NCBI GenBank assembly: GCA_964462985.1
Contig: CAYXAA010000051.1
Location: 1 to 25,064, forward strand
Origin: CAYXAA01 sp964462985
Lineage (GTDB): Bacteria; Pseudomonadota; Alphaproteobacteria; Rhizobiales; Stappiaceae
Direction: 5' to 3'
DNA: 25,064 bases
Below are positions 1 to 7,862 of the stretch, piece after piece. A program made the translations under genes and the position numbers. Numbering within the stretch: the stretch's first letter is position 1; the number at the start of each line of letters is the position of its first letter. Under the pieces are notes generated by a model. It did not search any database, was not told where the DNA came from, and saw only the letters and a program-made list of their open reading frames with translations.

Positions 1-57
1 GCGCGGCGAGCGCCTCTTTGCGCCGCCATCGCTTTATGCCGCTGGTCGCGGGTAAAG

Positions 58-131
58 CGCGGGCTTACGCCCGCGAGTCTTACGCTGGGTCCTGGATCTC
101 GCGATGCCGCTTCGCTGCACGCGGTCCAGGA
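58..131. repeat. Intergenic palindromic repeat downstream of glyS
   Basis: Two inverted repeats lie side by side beyond the glyS stop. At 58-75, CGCGGGC and GCCCGCG enclose a 4-base loop. At 90-131, TCCTGGATC pairs with GGTCCAGGA (one mismatch) around a GC-rich core. The second resembles the short dispersed palindromes seen between genes in many Hyphomicrobiales. Either could act as an RNA-stabilising or weak terminating hairpin for glyS, but there is no T-tract. I see no convincing gene in 1-218. Confidence 0.45.
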
Positions 132-218
132 TGACGGGTGAAGGTGGGGCAAGGGGGGATGGCCGGCGCGGTTGGGTGCAGCTGGCGGGCGGCCGAGGTG
201 GGGCTCGGGTCGGTGCCC

Positions 219-2447
219 CTACCCCGCGATCTTCGAGAAATCCGCCACGGCCAGGGTTGCGGCGCGGATTTCGGCGAGGAGCTTGAGGCGGTTTGCGCGC
301 AGGGCCGCGTCGTCGGCGTTGACCAGGATCTCGTCAAAAAAGCGGTCGACCGGGGCGCGGAGCCTGGCCAGCGCGGCCATGGCGCTCTCGAAATCCTCGG
401 CCGCGACGGCCGTCTCGGCGGCGGCGCGGGCGGTGTCGATCGCGGCCGCAAGCTGGATCTCGGCAGGCTCGACCAGGTGATCGGCGTGGGGCCGGCCCTC
501 GACCGGGGCGCCGTCCTTCTTTTCCTCGATGCGCAGGATGTTGGCCGCCCGCTTGGTGCCGGCGAGCAGGTTGGCGCCGTCCTCGGTCTCGAGGAACTTG
601 CCCAGCGCCTCGACGCGGCGGACGATCATCAGAAGGTCGTCCTGGCCTTCGAGCGCGAAGACGGCGTCGATCAGATCGTGACGCGCGCCCTCGTCGCGGA
701 GGTGGACTTTCAACCGATCGGCGAAGAAGGCAAGGAGGTCAAGCAACGGTTTGACGGTGCCGTTGATGAAATCGAGCGCCGTCGGCTTTTCGATCGAAAG
801 GGTGTCTGCGATAAAACGCGAGACGTCGCGGCCCTTCGGCCAGCGCCCGGCCGCGAGCAAGGCCTTGCGGATGTCGTCATAAGCCTTGCGGTCCGCGGCG
901 GTCCGACTATAGAGATCCCAATCCATGAAGACTGGAAACAGCAGCGACCAAAGGTCGAGGCGCAACCGGTTTTCCAGCACGATGCGGATCACTCCCAGCG
1001 CCGCGCGGCGCAGCGCAAACGGATCCTTCGAGCCCGTCGGTTTTTCGTCGATCGCCCAGAAGCCGGTGAGGAGATCGAGCTTGTCGGCGAGCGCCACGGC
1101 GATCGCCACCGGGTCGGTCGGCACCCGGTCGCTCGGACCCTGCGGCTTGTAGTGGTCCTCGATCGCCTGGGCGACGGAGGCGTCCTCGCCTTGCGCGGAC
1201 GCGTAATAGCGGCCCATCAGTCCCTGGAGCTCAGGGAACTCGTAGACCATGTGCGAGACGAGGTCGGCCTTGGCAAGCTTGGCCGCGCGTTCGGCCTTGT
1301 CCGGATCGGCGCCGACCAGCGGCGCGATCTCGCGGGCGAGCGCGGCGAGGCGTTTGACCCGTTCGCCCTGGCTGCCGAGCTTTTCATGGAACACGATGGC
1401 GTCAAGCTTCGGCAGGTTGTCCTCGAGCCTGGTCTTGAGGTCGGTTTCGTAGAAGAACCGGGCATCGGAGAGGCGGGCGCGGATCACCTTCTCGTTGCCG
1501 TGCACGATCTCCTTGCCGCCGTCCTTCGCCTCGACATTGGCGACGAGGGCGAAGCGATTGGCGAGCCTTCCGGTCGCCGGGTCGCGCAGCACGAAGCATT
1601 TCTGGTTGGCGCGGATCGTCAGCCGGGTCGCCTCGTCGGGGATCTTGAGGAAATCCTCGTCGAAGGAGCCGACCAGCACCACCGGCCACTCGACCAGGCC
1701 CGCGACCTCCTCAAGCAGGCCGTCGTCCTCGACGAGTTCGAGGCCGAGCGCAAGCGCCCGATCGCGGGCGTCGTGCAGGATCAGGTCCTTGCGACGATCG
1801 GCGTCGAGCACGACCTTCGCCTTCTCCAGCTTGGCCGCATAGTCCTCGAGCCGGCGCACCGTGAACGGCTCCGGCGCCATGAAGCGGTGGCCGCGGGTGA
1901 CGTCGCCGGAGGTGATGCCGTCGACGGTGAAAGGCACGACCTCCGGCTCCTCGGTCTCCGGACCGAAGGTGCAGACGATCGAGTGCAGCGGCCGGACCCA
2001 GCGCAGGGAGCCCCTGCCCCAGCGCATCGACTTCGGCCATGGAAAATCGCGGATGATGCCGGGCATCACCGCGGCGACGATCTCGGGGGTGGCACGGCCG
2101 GGCTTTTGAATGCGGGCGACGTAGAAGTCGCCCTTCTTCGGGTCGGAGACGATCTCCGCCTGGTCGATCGATGACAGCCCGGCGCCGCGGAGAAAACCCT
2201 CGATCGCCTTGTCCGGCGCGCCGACGCGCGGGCCCTTGCGCTCCTCCGTCACCGGCCTGGAGCCGGCGAGCAGGCCGGCAACGTGCAGCGCCAGCCGCCG
2301 CGGCGTCCAGAACGCCTTGGCGCCCTCGTAGGTCACGCCGGCGTCGACCAGCGCATTGGTCACGAGCGCCTTGAGGTCCTCGGCGGCACGGCGCTGCATG
2401 CGGGCGGGAATTTCCTCGGAGAAGAGTTCGAGGAGGAGGTCGGGCAT
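219..2447 (-). CDS. glyS: Glycyl-tRNA synthetase beta subunit
   Basis: This is the beta chain of the alpha2beta2 glycyl-tRNA synthetase, which charges tRNA-Gly with glycine in the cytoplasm. The beta chain binds the tRNA and supports catalysis by GlyQ. The N-terminus reads MPDLLLELFSEEIPARM, the hallmark opening of bacterial GlyS. The body contains family-like segments such as PVVLVGSFDEDFL and TDPVAIAVALADKLD. The C-terminus is a helical DALR-like anticodon-binding region. The 742-residue length is normal for the family. The frame is open 16 codons further upstream, but that extension has no conserved sequence, so the start at 2447 is preferred. It lies 83 bp downstream of glyQ on the same strand, almost certainly as one operon. 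Confidence 0.96.
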   Translation of the reverse strand: MPDLLLELFSEEIPARMQRRAAEDLKALVTNALVDAGVTYEGAKAFWTPRRLALHVAGLLAGSRPVTEERKGPRVGAPDKAIEGFLRGAGLSSIDQAEIVSDPKKGDFYVARIQKPGRATPEIVAAVMPGIIRDFPWPKSMRWGRGSLRWVRPLHSIVCTFGPETEEPEVVPFTVDGITSGDVTRGHRFMAPEPFTVRRLEDYAAKLEKAKVVLDADRRKDLILHDARDRALALGLELVEDDGLLEEVAGLVEWPVVLVGSFDEDFLKIPDEATRLTIRANQKCFVLRDPATGRLANRFALVANVEAKDGGKEIVHGNEKVIRARLSDARFFYETDLKTRLEDNLPKLDAIVFHEKLGSQGERVKRLAALAREIAPLVGADPDKAERAAKLAKADLVSHMVYEFPELQGLMGRYYASAQGEDASVAQAIEDHYKPQGPSDRVPTDPVAIAVALADKLDLLTGFWAIDEKPTGSKDPFALRRAALGVIRIVLENRLRLDLWSLLFPVFMDWDLYSRTAADRKAYDDIRKALLAAGRWPKGRDVSRFIADTLSIEKPTALDFINGTVKPLLDLLAFFADRLKVHLRDEGARHDLIDAVFALEGQDDLLMIVRRVEALGKFLETEDGANLLAGTKRAANILRIEEKKDGAPVEGRPHADHLVEPAEIQLAAAIDTARAAAETAVAAEDFESAMAALARLRAPVDRFFDEILVNADDAALRANRLKLLAEIRAATLAVADFSKIAG

Positions 2448-2530
2448 GTCCGTGGTCTCGGTCAGGTTCGCGCAGGCTCGGGCGGTCGATAGCAAGGCGC
2501 CGGCGGTTTGTCACCCGCAGGCGGGAAAAC

Positions 2531-3487
2531 TCAGCCGTTGTAGCCGTAGCCGCCGGCGCGGGTGTCCAGGAAGGCTGCGCCGCAGGCTTTGGCGAGCTCG
2601 CGGACGCGCAGGATGTAGCTCTGGCGCTCGGTCACCGAGATGACGCCGCGAGCGTCGAGCAGGTTGAAGGCGTGCGAAGCCTTGATGCACTGGTCGTAGG
2701 CCGGCAGCACCACCTTGTGCACCCCGCCGCCGGCGGCCTCGCGCGCCGCGGCGCCGGCCGCAAGCAGGCGGCGGCACTCGTCCTCGGCGTCCTTGAAGTG
2801 GCGGAACAGCATCTCGGTGTCGGCATACTCGAAATTGTGCCGCGAATATTCCTCCTCAGCCTGGAGGAAGACGTCGCCATAGGTGATGCGGTCTTCGCCG
2901 TCCATGCCGTTGTAGTTGAGATCATAGACGTTATCGACACCCTGGACATACATGGCGAGGCGCTCAAGGCCGTAGGTGAGCTCGCCTGAAACCGGGGAGC
3001 ATTCGAAGCCGGCGACCTGCTGGAAATACGTGAACTGCGAGACCTCCATGCCGTCACACCAGCACTCCCAGCCGAGCCCCCAGGCGCCGAGGGTCGGGCT
3101 CTCCCAATCGTCCTCGACAAAGCGGATGTCGTGCAGGGCCGGGTCGATACCGATGGCATAGAGGCTCTCGAGATAGAGGTCCTGCAGGTCGGCGGGCGAC
3201 GGCTTCAGGATGACCTGAAACTGGTAGTAGTGCTGCAGTCGGTTCGGGTTCTCGCCGTAGCGGCCGTCGGCCGGACGGCGAGACGGCTGGACATAGGCGG
3301 CCTTCCACGGGCGCGGGCCGAGCGCGCGCAGCGTCGTCGCCGGATGGAAGGTGCCGGCACCGACCTCCATGTCATAGGGCTGCAGCACAACGCAGCCCTG
3401 GTCGGCCCAGAAGCGCTGCAGGGTGAGGATCAGGCCCTGGAACGAATGTTCCGGGCGAAGGTGGGCCGGAAGGCTGTCGCGCGACAT
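2531..3487 (-). CDS. glyQ: Glycyl-tRNA synthetase alpha subunit
   Basis: This is the catalytic alpha chain of glycyl-tRNA synthetase; it forms glycyl-adenylate and pairs with GlyS encoded just downstream. The 318-residue protein opens with SFQGLILTLQRFWADQGCV, then QPYDMEVGAGTFHPATTLRALG, then YVQPSRRPADGRYGENPNR. These are the class II synthetase core motifs of the GlyQ family. Further on, DDWESPTLGAWGLGWE and GLERLAMYVQGVDNVYDL are equally characteristic. Length and motifs are complete, so the gene looks intact. An AGGA sequence lies 6 bases before the ATG. The 217 bp upstream (3488-3704) hold no gene and probably contain the promoter. Confidence 0.97.
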   Translation of the reverse strand: MSRDSLPAHLRPEHSFQGLILTLQRFWADQGCVVLQPYDMEVGAGTFHPATTLRALGPRPWKAAYVQPSRRPADGRYGENPNRLQHYYQFQVILKPSPADLQDLYLESLYAIGIDPALHDIRFVEDDWESPTLGAWGLGWECWCDGMEVSQFTYFQQVAGFECSPVSGELTYGLERLAMYVQGVDNVYDLNYNGMDGEDRITYGDVFLQAEEEYSRHNFEYADTEMLFRHFKDAEDECRRLLAAGAAAREAAGGGVHKVVLPAYDQCIKASHAFNLLDARGVISVTERQSYILRVRELAKACGAAFLDTRAGGYGYNG

Positions 3488-3704
3488 CGGCGGTCCTGTG
3501 ACGGAGTTCTGCTAGGAAGGCGGCCCCCGAGCAGGAGCCGGCACGGCAGACGTGCCACCATCACCGCAGCGCGTCAAGTTTGCGGTGGACGGCCGGGACA
3601 GGCATCTGGACGCACTTTACCGGAGTCCGCCTCGTCCACTCGATCGCCGCCTACGGCTACGCGCAAGCTGCGCGCAACGTCCAATCCGGATTTGAAGACA
3701 CGGC

Positions 3705-3887
3705 TTACCCTTCCCGCGGGCGGTACTTTCCTGTCTCCGGATCGCGCTCGAGCGAGACGACCGGATCGCCGCTGTCGCGCGCGGTTCGGGAGAGGCGGTT
3801 TTCGACGCGCTTCATCTCACGGCGCACGGCGCGCAGGATGGCGTAGCCGCCGGCTGCAAGCAGAACCAAACCCAGCAAATGCGGCAT
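3705..3887 (-). CDS. Small single-pass membrane protein
   Basis: This is a 60-residue protein of unknown function. Residues 3-20 (HLLGLVLLAAGGYAILRA) form one hydrophobic segment. A strongly basic stretch (RREMKRVENRLSR) follows, then a short polar tail ending DPETGKYRP. The topology suggests an inner-membrane anchor with a positively charged cytoplasmic tail. The ATG has a strong GGAGG ribosome-binding site. It begins 27 bp after the S49 peptidase stop on the same strand, so the two are probably co-transcribed. I do not recognise a named family. Its good start signal and neighbour spacing argue that it is real. Confidence 0.7.
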   Translation of the reverse strand: MPHLLGLVLLAAGGYAILRAVRREMKRVENRLSRTARDSGDPVVSLERDPETGKYRPREG

Positions 3888-3914
3888 CGACCGCCCTCCT
3901 CCGTCGTCGGCCGC

Positions 3915-4772
3915 TCAGAGGCCGTAGCGGGCCCAGATCAGCCGTTCCTCGACCGCCGCCAACGCCTCGTCGGCAAGACCGCGGAGCGGCGATGCTGCCA
4001 AATCCACGCCGCCCACGCCGCTGCGCCGGCGCAGCAGGGAACGCTGGCCTCCGATCAGCTTCAGCTCCGTCTCCTTGCCGAACCGGGCCCTCATCACCGT
4101 GCGCAGGTCGCCGATCTGGTCGACGAGGCCGAGATCGCGGGCGGTGCGGCCGGTCCAGAACAGGCCGGAGAACAGGTCGGGCGCCGCCGACAGCACGTCG
4201 CCGCGCCGCAGCTTGACCATTTCGATGAAGGTCTCGTGGACCTCCTGCTGCAGCGCCTTGAGGTGCGCGACATCCTCTTCGCGCTCGGGCTGGAACGGGT
4301 CGAGCACCACCTTCTTTTCGCCCGCGGTATAGACCCGGCGGTCGACACCGATCTTGTCGATCAGCCTGGTGAAGCCGAACCCGGAAAAGACCACCCCGAT
4401 CGAGCCGACGATCGAGGACGGATCGGCGATGATCTCGTCGCCGGCAATTGCGATCATGTAGCCGCCGGAGGCTGCGACATCCTCGATGAAGACCAGGACT
4501 TCCTTGCTGTGCTCCTCGGCCAGCGCCCGGATCCGGGTGTAGATCAGCCGTGCCTGCACCGGCGAGCCGCCGGGTGAATTGACGATCAGGGCAACGGCCG
4601 GTGCGCGCTTGATCGAGAAGGCACGCTCCAGCGACTGGGCGACACTGGAGAGAGTCAGTCCCGTCCGGAACGGCGACGTCTGTCCGATGACGCCGTGCAG
4701 GCGGACCACGGGGACGATCGGAACCGATTTGCCCCATTTGCCGGGCAGGTATTTGCGATAGCCATCGAGCAC
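3915..4772 (-). CDS. S49 family (SppA/SohB-like) serine peptidase
   Basis: This is a short-form signal-peptide-peptidase-type protease of the S49 family, which uses a Ser-Lys dyad. With a GTG start at 4772 the protein is 285 residues. NSPGGSPVQ lies at 65-73, and the nucleophile motif EDVAASGGYM puts Ser102 at the catalytic position. SSIVGSIGVV (119-128) follows, and Lys153 or Lys154 (YTAGEKK) is the likely general base. The frame is open to an ATG at 4853, but that extension is Pro/Arg-rich and unlike the family. The GTG has GAGGAG nine bases upstream, which decides the start. There is no obvious signal peptide, so it may act peripherally at the inner membrane. It is followed by the 60-residue membrane protein. 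Confidence 0.88.
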   Translation of the reverse strand: MLDGYRKYLPGKWGKSVPIVPVVRLHGVIGQTSPFRTGLTLSSVAQSLERAFSIKRAPAVALIVNSPGGSPVQARLIYTRIRALAEEHSKEVLVFIEDVAASGGYMIAIAGDEIIADPSSIVGSIGVVFSGFGFTRLIDKIGVDRRVYTAGEKKVVLDPFQPEREEDVAHLKALQQEVHETFIEMVKLRRGDVLSAAPDLFSGLFWTGRTARDLGLVDQIGDLRTVMRARFGKETELKLIGGQRSLLRRRSGVGGVDLAASPLRGLADEALAAVEERLIWARYGL

Positions 4773-4867
4773 GCGGCTTGTCTCCTCAAGGCGGGCGGGC
4801 GGGCGAGGCGGCCCCCGTCCGGACGCGGCCCGTCGAGGAGCCGCACTCGCCATGATATAGGCGCGGC

Positions 4868-4889
4868 GCCCGGCCGATCAAAGCCGGGC
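4868..4889. other. Perfect 7-bp hairpin between dctM and the S49 peptidase gene
   Basis: GCCCGGC (4868-4874) and GCCGGGC (4883-4889) are perfect inverted arms around an 8-base loop, 35 bp after the dctM stop. The position fits the 3' end of the TRAP operon. No T-tract follows on the minus strand, so it is at best a stabilising stem or a Rho-dependent end. Confidence 0.35.
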
Positions 4890-4924
4890 GGCGGCACCAT
4901 CGTCACCAAGCACAAAGACCTGCG

Positions 4925-6226
4925 TCAGAACATGGACGAGGGCAGCCACAGGGTGAGGATCGGGAAGGCGATCAGCAGCGCCAAGCGTACGATATCGGCA
5001 AGGATGAACGGCAGGATGCCGCTGACGACGACGCGCTGGCTGAGCCCCGGCTGCGTCGCCTGAACGACGAAGAGGTTCATGCCGATCGGCGGGGTGATGA
5101 GGCCGATCTCCGCGACCGTGACGACCAGAATGCCGAACCAGACCATCTCGAAGCCCAGCGCCTGGGCGACCGGTGCCAGGAACGGCACGGTCAGGAGGAT
5201 CATCGACATGGCGTCCATGAAGCAGCCGAGCACGATGTAGAAGATCATGATCAGCACCAGGATCGGCAGCGGCCCGAGCCCGCTTGCCTCGATCAGATCG
5301 ATCAGCGCGTTGGGCAGGCCGGTCGTCTCGAGGAAGAAGTTGAACAGCGACGCCCCGACCAGGATGAAGAAGATCATGCCGGTGAGGCCGGCGATCTCGT
5401 GGATCGACTCCTTTAGCGCCGAGCGGTCGAAATTGCCGGAAAGAACCGCCAGGCAGAAGGCGCCGACCGCACCGACGGCCGCGGCCTCGGTCGGCGAGAA
5501 CCAGCCGAGATAGATGCCGCCGATCACCAGGAGGAAGAGCAGGGCGACGCCCCAGATCCGCTTCAGGCTGGACAGCCGCTTGGACCAGCTGGAGCGCTCG
5601 ACCGGCGGCGCGATCGTCGGCCTCAGCCTGACGGTGACGACGATCGCCAGAGCATAGAGCACGGTGCCGACGAGCCCGGGGACGATCGCACCGATGAAGA
5701 GCTGGCCGATCGAGGTCTGGGTCAGGATGCCAAAAATCACGAGCAGGATCGACGGCGGAATCAGGACGCCAAGCGTCCCGCCCGCGGCGATCGAGGCCGA
5801 GGACAGCGAGTCGGCGTAGTTGTGGCGACGCATTTCCGGAATGGCGACGCGGCCCATGGTGGCCACGGTGGCGAGCGACGAACCGCAGATCGCTCCGAAC
5901 ACCGCGCAGGCGCCGACGGCCGTGACGGCAAGGCCGCCGCGGACGTGGCCGAGGAAGCTGTTGACGGCGTCGAACAGCGAGCGCGACAGCCCGGCATGCG
6001 CGGAGAAAACGCCCATCATCACAAACAGCGGCACGACGCTGAGCGAGTAGGGGAAAACCGCTTCGAATGGGGCGGAGCCGAGGATAAAGGCGGCGCCGGT
6101 CCAGCCGTTGAGGAAGAAAAAGCCGGCGACGCCGATGATGCCCATGGCAACGGCCACCGGGAAACCGAACGCGATCAGTCCCAGCGCGGCGACGAAGCCG
6201 ATAAGGCCGGTAAGGGCAGGCGTCAT
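4925..6226 (-). CDS. dctM: TRAP transporter large permease subunit, DctM type
   Basis: This is the large integral-membrane subunit of a tripartite ATP-independent periplasmic transporter, which couples solute uptake to a cation gradient. The 433-residue protein is hydrophobic throughout, with about 12 predicted spans. It carries family-typical stretches such as ATMGRVAIPEMRRHNYAD, GGTLGVLIPPSILLVI and ITPPIGMNLFVVQ. Its ATG overlaps the dctQ stop by four bases (ATGA), which indicates translational coupling. The solute cannot be read from this subunit. The upstream P450 and dctP suggest an organic acid that the P450 system processes, but that is an inference. Confidence 0.93.
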   Translation of the reverse strand: MTPALTGLIGFVAALGLIAFGFPVAVAMGIIGVAGFFFLNGWTGAAFILGSAPFEAVFPYSLSVVPLFVMMGVFSAHAGLSRSLFDAVNSFLGHVRGGLAVTAVGACAVFGAICGSSLATVATMGRVAIPEMRRHNYADSLSSASIAAGGTLGVLIPPSILLVIFGILTQTSIGQLFIGAIVPGLVGTVLYALAIVVTVRLRPTIAPPVERSSWSKRLSSLKRIWGVALLFLLVIGGIYLGWFSPTEAAAVGAVGAFCLAVLSGNFDRSALKESIHEIAGLTGMIFFILVGASLFNFFLETTGLPNALIDLIEASGLGPLPILVLIMIFYIVLGCFMDAMSMILLTVPFLAPVAQALGFEMVWFGILVVTVAEIGLITPPIGMNLFVVQATQPGLSQRVVVSGILPFILADIVRLALLIAFPILTLWLPSSMF

Positions 6227-6708
6227 TGCAGGGGCTTCCTGCGGGGATCGGACAACAGGACGAGAAGCGCCGCCGGAATCGATGCGGCCGCGCCGACAAG
6301 AAGCGGGATCCAGTACCAGGATATCGGGATGCCGAGCTGCTGCGAACGATCACCGAACATCATCTGTTGCTGGAAGGTATCGTAGGATTTCACCAGGATC
6401 AGCACGAGCAGTCCCGCCGCCGCAAGGCTCGCAACGATTCGGAGCGGCCGGCGCACCGCGGCTGGGAGCGCGTCGATCAACAGGTCGACCCCGACATGCG
6501 CCCCCGTCATAAAGGCATAGGGGATCACCAGCCAGGCCCCGCTCAGCACGAAGAGCTGGACCAGGTCGACGACGCCGATCACCGGGAGGCCGATCTGCCG
6601 GCCGATGATGTCGGCCACGGTCAAAAGCGCCGCGAGCGCGTACGACAGGAGACCGAGAACGGCGCTGATCGAGATCAGCGTCCGCAGGATCGCGAGCAGT
6701 GACGACAT
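6223..6708 (-). CDS. dctQ: TRAP transporter small permease subunit, DctQ type
   Basis: This is the small membrane subunit of the TRAP transporter, which partners DctM. The 161-residue protein has four hydrophobic spans. The family-typical segment VLSGAWLVIPYAFMTGAHVGVDLL follows the second span, and a basic RRKPLQ tail ends the chain. It lies 63 bp after dctP and overlaps dctM by four bases. The ribosome-binding site is weak, and the start lies only 12 bases beyond the T-tract of an intrinsic terminator. Expression of dctQM is therefore probably lower than that of dctP. Confidence 0.9.
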   Translation of the reverse strand: MSSLLAILRTLISISAVLGLLSYALAALLTVADIIGRQIGLPVIGVVDLVQLFVLSGAWLVIPYAFMTGAHVGVDLLIDALPAAVRRPLRIVASLAAAGLLVLILVKSYDTFQQQMMFGDRSQQLGIPISWYWIPLLVGAAASIPAALLVLLSDPRRKPLQ

Positions 6709-6720
6709 GGGGTCCGCTTT

Positions 6721-6754
6721 AAAAAAGGCCCTGCGGAGCCAGATTCGCAGGGCC
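6721..6754 (-). terminator. Intrinsic terminator/attenuator between dctP and dctQ
   Basis: On the minus strand, GGCCCTGCG and CGCAGGGCC form a perfect 9-bp stem with a 10-base loop, followed directly by TTTTTT. This is a textbook Rho-independent terminator. It sits inside the operon, 17 bp after the dctP stop. Partial read-through would yield more binding protein than permease, a ratio that TRAP systems need. Confidence 0.85.
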
Positions 6755-6771
6755 GGGGCAGCAATGGAAGC

Positions 6772-7782
6772 CTACTGCCTCTTGGCGAGTTCTTCCTGCA
6801 TGCGGGCATAGATCTCGCGCGCGTTGGCGACCTCCGCCTCGGTTTCCGCGAGATAGGCCTCGATCATCGGCTGCAGCGCCTCACGCCATTTCTCCCGCTC
6901 CTCCGGGCTCAGCGTGGCGATCTCGTGGCCGGCAGCCTCGGCCTCGGAACGGCCAGCCGCGTCCCACTGGTCCCACCAGTCGCCGAACTTCTTGACCAGA
7001 GCCTCGCCCGAGGCCTCGTCGATGCAGTTCCGGACGTTTTCCGGCAGCCCATCGAACTTGTTCTGGTTCATCACGAAGAAGAACGGCACGGTGTAGGTGC
7101 CGGCTTCAAGATGGTAATTCAGCACCTCGTTGAGGCCAAAGGATTTGACCGGGTCCCAGGGGAACACGGTACCATCGATCACACCCTTCTGGATGCTCTC
7201 GTAGACGGCGGCCGGCGGCAGGCCCTGCGGCACGGCGCCAAGTTCGGTGAGCATGGCGGAGATCGCCGGGCTCGGCGTCCTGAGACGCAAGCCCTCGAGG
7301 TCCTCCATGGTGGCGACCTTCTTGCTCGCCGTATGGATCAGGCCGCCATTGTGGGCATGCAGGGCGAGCACCTTGAGCCCCTTGTACTCGTCGGCGAGAT
7401 AGTCGGGATAGAGCGCCCACAGGGTCTCGCTGGCCGCTCCCGCATCGTCGGTCATGAACGGCAGCTCGATCAGCGAGGTGCGCGGAAATCGCCCACGCGG
7501 AATGCCGTGCAGTCCGTGTGCAATGTCGACGACGCCGCTCGTCACCAGTTCCTGCTGCTTGGCAACGTTGCCGAGTTGCGTTCCGCCCGGATAGATCTCG
7601 AACTTGACCTCACCGTCGGTGCAGGCGCTGACCTGCTCCGTCCACGGCACGATGAAGTCGGTGTGGATGCCGTGGACTGGCGGCAGGTAGTGGCTGAGCT
7701 TCAGCGTCGTTTCCGCGTGGGCGGTACCCGACACGGCAAGGCCGGCGCAGGCCAGCACGGCGAATTTCAAGGCAGATTTCAC
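6772..7782 (-). CDS. dctP: TRAP transporter substrate-binding protein, DctP type
   Basis: This is the periplasmic solute receptor of the TRAP system. The signal peptide spans about residues 1-23 (basic start, hydrophobic core, cleavage after SGTAHA). The mature chain starts ETTLKLSHYLPP. The family core includes GLRLRTPSPAISAMLTELG, where Arg usually contacts the ligand carboxylate, and PAAVYESIQKGVIDGTVFPWD. Length is 336 residues. The start codon is GTG with AGGAGG five bases upstream. It begins 80 bp after the P450 gene on the same strand. The conserved Arg suggests a carboxylated ligand; its identity is unknown. Confidence 0.93.
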   Translation of the reverse strand: MKSALKFAVLACAGLAVSGTAHAETTLKLSHYLPPVHGIHTDFIVPWTEQVSACTDGEVKFEIYPGGTQLGNVAKQQELVTSGVVDIAHGLHGIPRGRFPRTSLIELPFMTDDAGAASETLWALYPDYLADEYKGLKVLALHAHNGGLIHTASKKVATMEDLEGLRLRTPSPAISAMLTELGAVPQGLPPAAVYESIQKGVIDGTVFPWDPVKSFGLNEVLNYHLEAGTYTVPFFFVMNQNKFDGLPENVRNCIDEASGEALVKKFGDWWDQWDAAGRSEAEAAGHEIATLSPEEREKWREALQPMIEAYLAETEAEVANAREIYARMQEELAKRQ

Positions 7783-7847
7783 GGCTTCCTCCTCGGGCTC
7801 CCTGGATCAGGCGGCTTTTTATCGACACTCCGCCGTTTTGACGCGAC

Positions 7848-7856
7848 CATGTGCGA
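7848..7856. promoter_or_regulatory. Possible secondary IclR half-site upstream of dctP
   Basis: CATGTGCGA occurs here in the 80-bp gap before dctP. It exactly repeats nine bases found in one arm and centre of the palindrome at 10230-10254 (opposite strand there). A nine-base match alone is weak, and no second arm is visible. Confidence 0.2.
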
Positions 7857-7862
7857 AGTTCG

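Noticed and set aside
138..2174. Long plus-strand open frame of 678 codons opposite glyS
   Set aside because: It is a shadow of the GC-rich glyS gene on the other strand, is rich in Arg/Gly/Asp, and has no recognisable domain.
3540..3556. Short hairpin GGCACG-GCAGA-CGTGCC upstream of glyQ as a T-box or riboswitch
   Set aside because: Only a 6-bp stem is seen; no T-box motif or known riboswitch core could be recognised.
4878..6353. 491-codon minus-strand frame overlapping dctM and dctQ
   Set aside because: It is an alternative frame of the TRAP permease genes, full of Arg and Pro, with no family resemblance.
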